Under the pieces are notes generated by a model, which was not told the origin of the DNA, searched no databases, and worked only from the letters and a program-made list of their open reading frames with translations. From Clostridiales bacterium (GTDB lineage Bacteria > Bacillota > Clostridia > Oscillospirales > Oscillospiraceae): DNA of 17,225 bases. Location of the stretch: assembly GCA_017577345.1 (NCBI GenBank), contig PITX01000005.1, forward strand, positions 1-17,225, read 5' to 3'. Shown here piece by piece: positions 13,652 through 17,225 of the stretch. Made by a program: the position numbers and the translations under genes. Position 1 is the stretch's first letter, and each line of letters begins with the position of its first letter.

Positions 13652-13682
13652 AAAAAAATTGCCCGAACCGATAAGTTCGAGC
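13652..13682 (-). terminator. Intrinsic terminator of the amidase-oxidoreductase operon
   Basis: Leftward, GCTCGAAC (13682-13675) pairs with GTTCGGGC (13668-13661) around a 6-base loop, with one T-G wobble. It is followed by AA and seven T (13658-13652). It starts 6 bases after the oxidoreductase stop at 13689 and ends directly at the PadR operator, insulating the two leftward operons. Confidence 0.82.
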
Positions 13683-13688
13683 GAAGCG

Positions 13689-14978
13689 TTATTTCAAATC
13701 CCCGGTCGCGGGGTTATCCAGCAGCTTTCCGTCTTCGGTAAAGCGCGAGCCGTGGCACGGGCAATCCCAGGTGCGCTCCTGCGCATTCCATTTGAGCGCA
13801 CAGCCCAGATGCGGACAGCGTTTTTTGCTGAACGAGAGCAGATTGGCAACCGCCTCTGCGGTGTTGACCGCAAGCTGTGGGCGCAGCACCGTCCTTGACG
13901 GAGAAAAGACAGGCGCATAGCGGTTTTTCCTGCCCTGCACCAGATCGCACAAAATCATCGAAGCGACCATGGCGGAGCTCATGCCCCACTTATTGAAGCC
14001 CGTCGCCACGAATAGGTCGGGCGTGTTCGCGGAATACTGCCCGATATACGGCACGCCGTCGAGCGTCATGCAGTCCTGCGTTGCCCAGCGGTAGGCAACG
14101 CTCGCCTCGGGATAGTGGACGCGTGCAAATTTTTCAAGCTCCGCCCAACCGCCGCCGGGTTTTCCGGTACGGTGTGCGCCGCCGCCCAAAAGGAGCAAAT
14201 CGCCCGCCGTGCGGAAGGACAGACCTGTTTTTGCCTCGTCCATATACATGCCGTCCGTCAGCGGTGCGTTGCGGAGCGCAAGCACATAGGAGCGGTGCTG
14301 ATACATCTTCAAAAAGTAGCTGCCGTGCTTGTTCAAAATCGGAAAATGCGTCGCAACGATGATTTTTTCGGCAGTGACCGTGCCGCGGTCGGTGCGTACC
14401 CGATCGCCGACAAATTCCTTTGCCGCCGTATGCTCGAAGATTTTCAGCTCCGGTGCCAGCGCGGCGATCAGCTTCAGCGGATGCATTTGCGCCTGATCGG
14501 GAAACCGGATCGCGCCCGAGACGGGAAACGGCAGCGGCACAGTGCCGGTATATTCCGCGTTTGCACCGATGCGCTTGAGCGCAGTCCACTCCTTTGCCAG
14601 CTTTTCCGGATGATTGACGCTGTAGATGCACGACGGCAGCTTTTCAAGATCACAGCCGACCGACAATGCCTCATACGCCCCGATCGCCGCCGTATTTGCC
14701 TCATAATAGAGCTTTGCACGCTCCGTTCCGAAGCGGCCAATGAGCTTGTCATAGATCAGACCGTGCTGTGCCGTGATCTTTGCCGTCGTACTGCCCGTTA
14801 CGCCGCGGCAGATGCGGTCTGCCTCAAGGAGAATGCAGTCCACACCCTCCTGCTTCAGACGGTATGCACACAAAATGCCCGCAATGCCGCCGCCGATGAT
14901 CAGTACCTCCGTTTTACGGTCACCGTCCAGTACCGGAAACTCCGGAAGCACCGCCGTATCCAGCCAAAGAGATTTCAT
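13689..14978 (-). CDS. FAD-dependent oxidoreductase with C-terminal Rieske [2Fe-2S] domain
   Basis: Cytosolic flavoprotein of the DAO (D-amino-acid-oxidase-like) fold fused to a Rieske iron-sulfur domain, resembling B. subtilis YhfW in architecture. In 429 residues: an N-terminal FAD-binding Rossmann motif (VLIIGGGIAGILCAYRL, GGGIAG at 29-34) followed by an acidic LLEAD strand end; the substrate half; and a Rieske domain near 385-429. The Rieske domain has C388-x-H390 and C406-xx-H409 cluster ligands plus C393 and C408 in the positions of the bc1-type disulfide pair. The natural substrate is unknown. The ATG overlaps the amidase stop by 4 bases (ATGA) and has no strong SD, so translation likely depends on the upstream gene. 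Shorter than the 500-residue relatives I recall, but both domains are complete by motif. Confidence 0.9.
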   Translation of the reverse strand: MKSLWLDTAVLPEFPVLDGDRKTEVLIIGGGIAGILCAYRLKQEGVDCILLEADRICRGVTGSTTAKITAQHGLIYDKLIGRFGTERAKLYYEANTAAIGAYEALSVGCDLEKLPSCIYSVNHPEKLAKEWTALKRIGANAEYTGTVPLPFPVSGAIRFPDQAQMHPLKLIAALAPELKIFEHTAAKEFVGDRVRTDRGTVTAEKIIVATHFPILNKHGSYFLKMYQHRSYVLALRNAPLTDGMYMDEAKTGLSFRTAGDLLLLGGGAHRTGKPGGGWAELEKFARVHYPEASVAYRWATQDCMTLDGVPYIGQYSANTPDLFVATGFNKWGMSSAMVASMILCDLVQGRKNRYAPVFSPSRTVLRPQLAVNTAEAVANLLSFSKKRCPHLGCALKWNAQERTWDCPCHGSRFTEDGKLLDNPATGDLK

Positions 14979-16882
14979 TTTTCATCACCGCGCATAGTAT
15001 GCGCGGCGACGGGTGAATCATTCTTTTTCTTTTTTCGAAGATAAATGCAGAACGGCACGCACAAAGCCGCTGCCGCAGCAGCCACGGGAATTACCCACGG
15101 AAGCCGCGTCTGTGCTTCCTGTGACGCTTCCTTCGATGCGGGCATTTTCGTTGCCTGCGTTGTCTCCGGCGGAAGCGGTGCCAGTGCATCATAAGCTTCG
15201 GCAAGCGTTCGCACTGCCGCCTGATAGGTCACGGCATCGACGCTGTCTGCCTGCATGGATGAAAGATTCTGCGCCGCACGATCCATCGCGGCAAGGCTCG
15301 CCTGTGTATAGAGCGGTCGCTCCAGTTCCTGCACCTGCCCCAAAAGATCCTGTGCGAAGTCTGCAAGGTCGGGGTCGGGCAGTGCCGGCGTTGTCCACGG
15401 ATGGGTCTGCACCTTTGACTGCTGCTCATATGCATAGGCGATCTGCAGGAGGACGGCATCGTTTCCGTAGCCCGAGAATATCGAAAGTCCCAACGGCAGG
15501 GCGTGCGGGAAACCGCCTGCGGGGTCAGCCTCGGACAGTCCCATCGGGAGCATCATCTCCGGCAGACCGCCCTGCGGCGAAAAGGTGTTGATGTATCGGG
15601 AGGGATTGTCAAACTTTCCGCTCGGATCCTCCTGCGTTTCCGCCACATCGGTCTGTGAAACATAGATGACGGCGTCAATGGCGTTCTCCTCCAGCACCTG
15701 CGTCACATGCTCGCGGATCCTGCGCATATTGCCAGGGTCCTCATTGTCTGAAACCGCGCCGATAAAGGTCTCCGGCAGAAGCTCCGACAGGTCGATCAGC
15801 TCCGCACCGCCGTCTATGAGGGTCTGCCTAGCCCGCTCGACCATGCCGGTGATTTTCCGATCCAGCGGCATCGGTCTGTTCAGCGGCAGACCCGAGCCTG
15901 CCCCGTAGAGATAGCCGAAGGAATTTGCCAGATAGCCGATGCGCTTGCCCTGCAGACCGTCCGCGTCCAGGGCGGGCAGATAGCCGCCCTCGGGGAGATA
16001 GCTGTCGGCCTCGGCGGTATAGGGGTCACTTTCATCCGTGCCCGCGATCACATCAAAAATCAGCGCAATATCCTCCACATTGCGGCACATCGGCCCGATG
16101 ACATCCTGATCGTAGTTCAGACGATCCATGCCGATCTGGCTGACCATGCCGAAGGAGGAACGCAGGGAATAGATATTGGCGAAGCTTGCCGGTCTGCGCA
16201 GAGATGAGGCGGTGTCCGTGCCGAGGGCAGCGGCGGCAAAGCTGCACGCAACTGCGACCGCAGAGCCGCCGGAGGAGCCTGCCGGCGTACGGGAGGGGTC
16301 ATAGGCATTGCCGACCATGCCAGCGATCTCCGAGATGGAATTGCTCCCCGAGTCGGCAAAGGTAGACATATTCGTCTTTCCCAAAATCACCGCGCCCTCA
16401 GCGCGAAGCCGTGCCACGACCTGCGCATCGTGTGAAGCGATCGCAGAACGGCGGCTGTGAGAACCGCAGGTCGTTGCCATGCCGGCAACATCAATATTGT
16501 CCTTGATCAAAATAGGAATGCCGAGCAGTCTGCCCGTTTCACCCTTTGCACGCGCCCAGTCCGCCTTCCTCGCCTCGGTCAGTGCGTCCGGATTGAGGCT
16601 GATGATCGTCCGAAGCTCCATCGGCAGGTCATATGCCTCGATGCGTTCCAGATACATCTGCGTCAGGCGTTCCGCGGTCAGTCTGCCGTCCTCCATGGCT
16701 TTGAGCAGGTCTGAAATTGTGGCATCCGGCAGATCAGCCGTCGTAAACAGAGCATCGAGTTCCGCTGTTTTGCCTTCCTCTGCCGCCGCCGCGTGCGGCA
16801 GCAGGAGAAACAGCGTCAGCAATCCTGCCGTCAGCCGGAACAGGAATTCTTTTTTCATGTTTTTCCGGTGCTGCCCCCCCAT
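14975..16882 (-). CDS. Secreted, membrane-anchored amidase-signature enzyme
   Basis: Amidase-signature family hydrolase, cleaving a C-N amide bond in an unknown substrate, predicted outside the cell membrane. In 635 residues: a signal peptide (KKEFLFRLTAGLLTLFLLLPHAAAA, about 10-34); the amidase domain with catalytic Lys127 (GIPILIKDN), cis-Ser203 (AGSSGGS) and nucleophile Ser227 (GTDTASSLRRP), spaced as in FAAH-type enzymes; a helical C-terminal spacer (about 500-590); and one membrane segment (about 594-615) followed by RKKKK, holding the enzyme to the outer face. Two starts are possible: ATG at 16882, followed by a seven-G run, or ATG at 16858, which begins MKKEF and gives a cleaner signal peptide. 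Neither has a well-spaced SD. First gene of a two-gene operon; substrate unknown. Confidence 0.88.
   Translation of the reverse strand: MGGQHRKNMKKEFLFRLTAGLLTLFLLLPHAAAAEEGKTAELDALFTTADLPDATISDLLKAMEDGRLTAERLTQMYLERIEAYDLPMELRTIISLNPDALTEARKADWARAKGETGRLLGIPILIKDNIDVAGMATTCGSHSRRSAIASHDAQVVARLRAEGAVILGKTNMSTFADSGSNSISEIAGMVGNAYDPSRTPAGSSGGSAVAVACSFAAAALGTDTASSLRRPASFANIYSLRSSFGMVSQIGMDRLNYDQDVIGPMCRNVEDIALIFDVIAGTDESDPYTAEADSYLPEGGYLPALDADGLQGKRIGYLANSFGYLYGAGSGLPLNRPMPLDRKITGMVERARQTLIDGGAELIDLSELLPETFIGAVSDNEDPGNMRRIREHVTQVLEENAIDAVIYVSQTDVAETQEDPSGKFDNPSRYINTFSPQGGLPEMMLPMGLSEADPAGGFPHALPLGLSIFSGYGNDAVLLQIAYAYEQQSKVQTHPWTTPALPDPDLADFAQDLLGQVQELERPLYTQASLAAMDRAAQNLSSMQADSVDAVTYQAAVRTLAEAYDALAPLPPETTQATKMPASKEASQEAQTRLPWVIPVAAAAAALCVPFCIYLRKKKKNDSPVAAHTMRGDEK
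14986..15008. repeat. Near-perfect palindrome at the amidase/oxidoreductase junction
   Basis: Arms 14986-14996 and 14998-15008 pair at 10 of 11 positions around a single central base. It lies inside the last codons of the amidase gene, ending 7 bases before the oxidoreductase ATG on the transcript. In mRNA it would form a GC-rich stem over the place where an SD is expected. Confidence 0.6.
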
Positions 16883-16922
16883 GTTTTCGCTCTTTTCGGC
16901 AGCACTCCTCTCTTTCTGCTAT

Positions 16923-16951
16923 AATATACCACCTGCTGCCGCGCAAGTCAA
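16923..16951 (-). promoter_or_regulatory. Promoter of the amidase operon
   Basis: Leftward, TTGACT (16951-16946), a 17-bp spacer and TATATT (16928-16923) give a strong sigma-A match. The start would fall near 16916, about 34 bases before the ATG at 16882. GAGAGGAG in the leader is SD-like but lies some 20 bases from that ATG. Confidence 0.8.
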
Positions 16952-16992
16952 TGCGCAGGAAATATACTCCAATGTACATTTTATAAAAAAAT

Positions 16993-17021
16993 AAGACAAA
17001 ACCGATAATATATGTTATAAT
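16993..17021 (+). promoter_or_regulatory. Promoter of the diaminopropionate ammonia-lyase-like gene
   Basis: AAGACA (16993-16998), a 17-bp spacer and a perfect TATAAT (17016-17021), in A/T-rich sequence. The expected start is near 17028, about 31 bases ahead of the ATG at 17059. Divergent from the amidase promoter, with about 40 bp between the two -35 elements. Confidence 0.72.
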
Positions 17022-17058
17022 AACTCAGATATAAAAAAGGAAACAGAAGGAGTACGAA

Positions 17059-17225
17059 ATGAAGAACAATTTTAAGTACATCATCCATAATACCGGTGAC
17101 GTCTCCACGAAGCATCCTGACAGGGCAATTGAGATGTTCCCGATCGCCTGCGGCAGGGATGCGAGGAAATTTCACCGTCAGATTCCCGGCTACCACATGA
17201 CCCCGCTGGTCGCACTGCCCAATCT
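17059..17225 (+). CDS. Diaminopropionate ammonia-lyase-like PLP enzyme, N-terminus only
   Basis: The first 55 codons of a gene cut by the window end. The segment GRDARKFHRQIPGYHMTPLVALPNL matches the N-terminal region of E. coli YgeX/DpaL (ARQFHQKIAGYRPTPLCALDDL), a fold-type-II PLP enzyme that splits 2,3-diaminopropionate to pyruvate and two ammonia. The catalytic lysine and PLP-binding residues lie beyond the window, so the reaction is inferred from the N-terminus only; a related threonine-dehydratase-like enzyme is possible. SD AAGGAG lies 7 bases before the ATG, with a good promoter upstream. It is divergent from the amidase-oxidoreductase operon, which also handles C-N bonds. Confidence 0.78.
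   Translation, partial: MKNNFKYIIHNTGDVSTKHPDRAIEMFPIACGRDARKFHRQIPGYHMTPLVALPN

Overview
The window looks like a chromosomal stretch of a moderately G+C-rich member of the Clostridia, probably the Oscillospiraceae/Ruminococcaceae group. This is inferred from Firmicutes-type Shine-Dalgarno (SD) sites (AGGAGG class), the gene families present (Jag, Gram-positive YidC, PadR modules) and the style of the intergenic repeats. No species can be named. Most of the window is ordinary housekeeping sequence; I see no phage, plasmid, CRISPR array, transposase, rRNA or tRNA gene.

Layout. (1) 1-1631: the 3' part of argS, read rightward, facing a leftward operon rpmH-rnpA-yidD-yidC-jag (4569 to 1701). A symmetric hairpin with A and T flanks at 1648-1691 serves both. 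The operon has a near-consensus promoter at 4657-4686. It makes ribosomal protein L34, the RNase P protein, the insertion helper YidD, the insertase YidC and the RNA-binding protein Jag. The usual neighbours (dnaA on one side, mnmE/mnmG on the other) are absent. (2) 4762-5253: a small leftward DUF6512 membrane protein, divergent from a rightward pair made of a DUF2207 secreted/membrane protein (GTG start at 5409) and a YfbR-type 5'-deoxynucleotidase. (3) 7722-8454: a 733-base gene-free region packed with palindromic, MITE-like and tandem repeats, the most unusual DNA in the window. (4) 8455-11317: leftward mtaB (tRNA methylthiotransferase), then a rightward HPr-like protein without the phospho-histidine, then a D-Ala-D-Ala carboxypeptidase whose SD lies inside the preceding terminator.

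(5) 11370-13548: a leftward three-gene operon of a PadR repressor, a membrane protein with a cytosolic N-terminal prefix domain, and a membrane-anchored DUF4097 repeat protein. Its promoter (TTGACA, 17 bp, TATATT) is wrapped in a perfect 12-bp inverted repeat, a strong candidate PadR operator. (6) 13689-16882: a leftward operon of a secreted, C-terminally anchored amidase and a translationally coupled FAD/Rieske oxidoreductase, diverging from the first 55 codons of a diaminopropionate ammonia-lyase-like gene (17059 to the window end).

The best leads are the PadR module with its palindromic promoter, the nested repeat cluster at 7769-8408, the terminator/SD overlap ahead of the carboxypeptidase, and the secreted amidase coupled to a Rieske oxidoreductase. 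None is proven to be a new system; all are readable from the sequence and testable.
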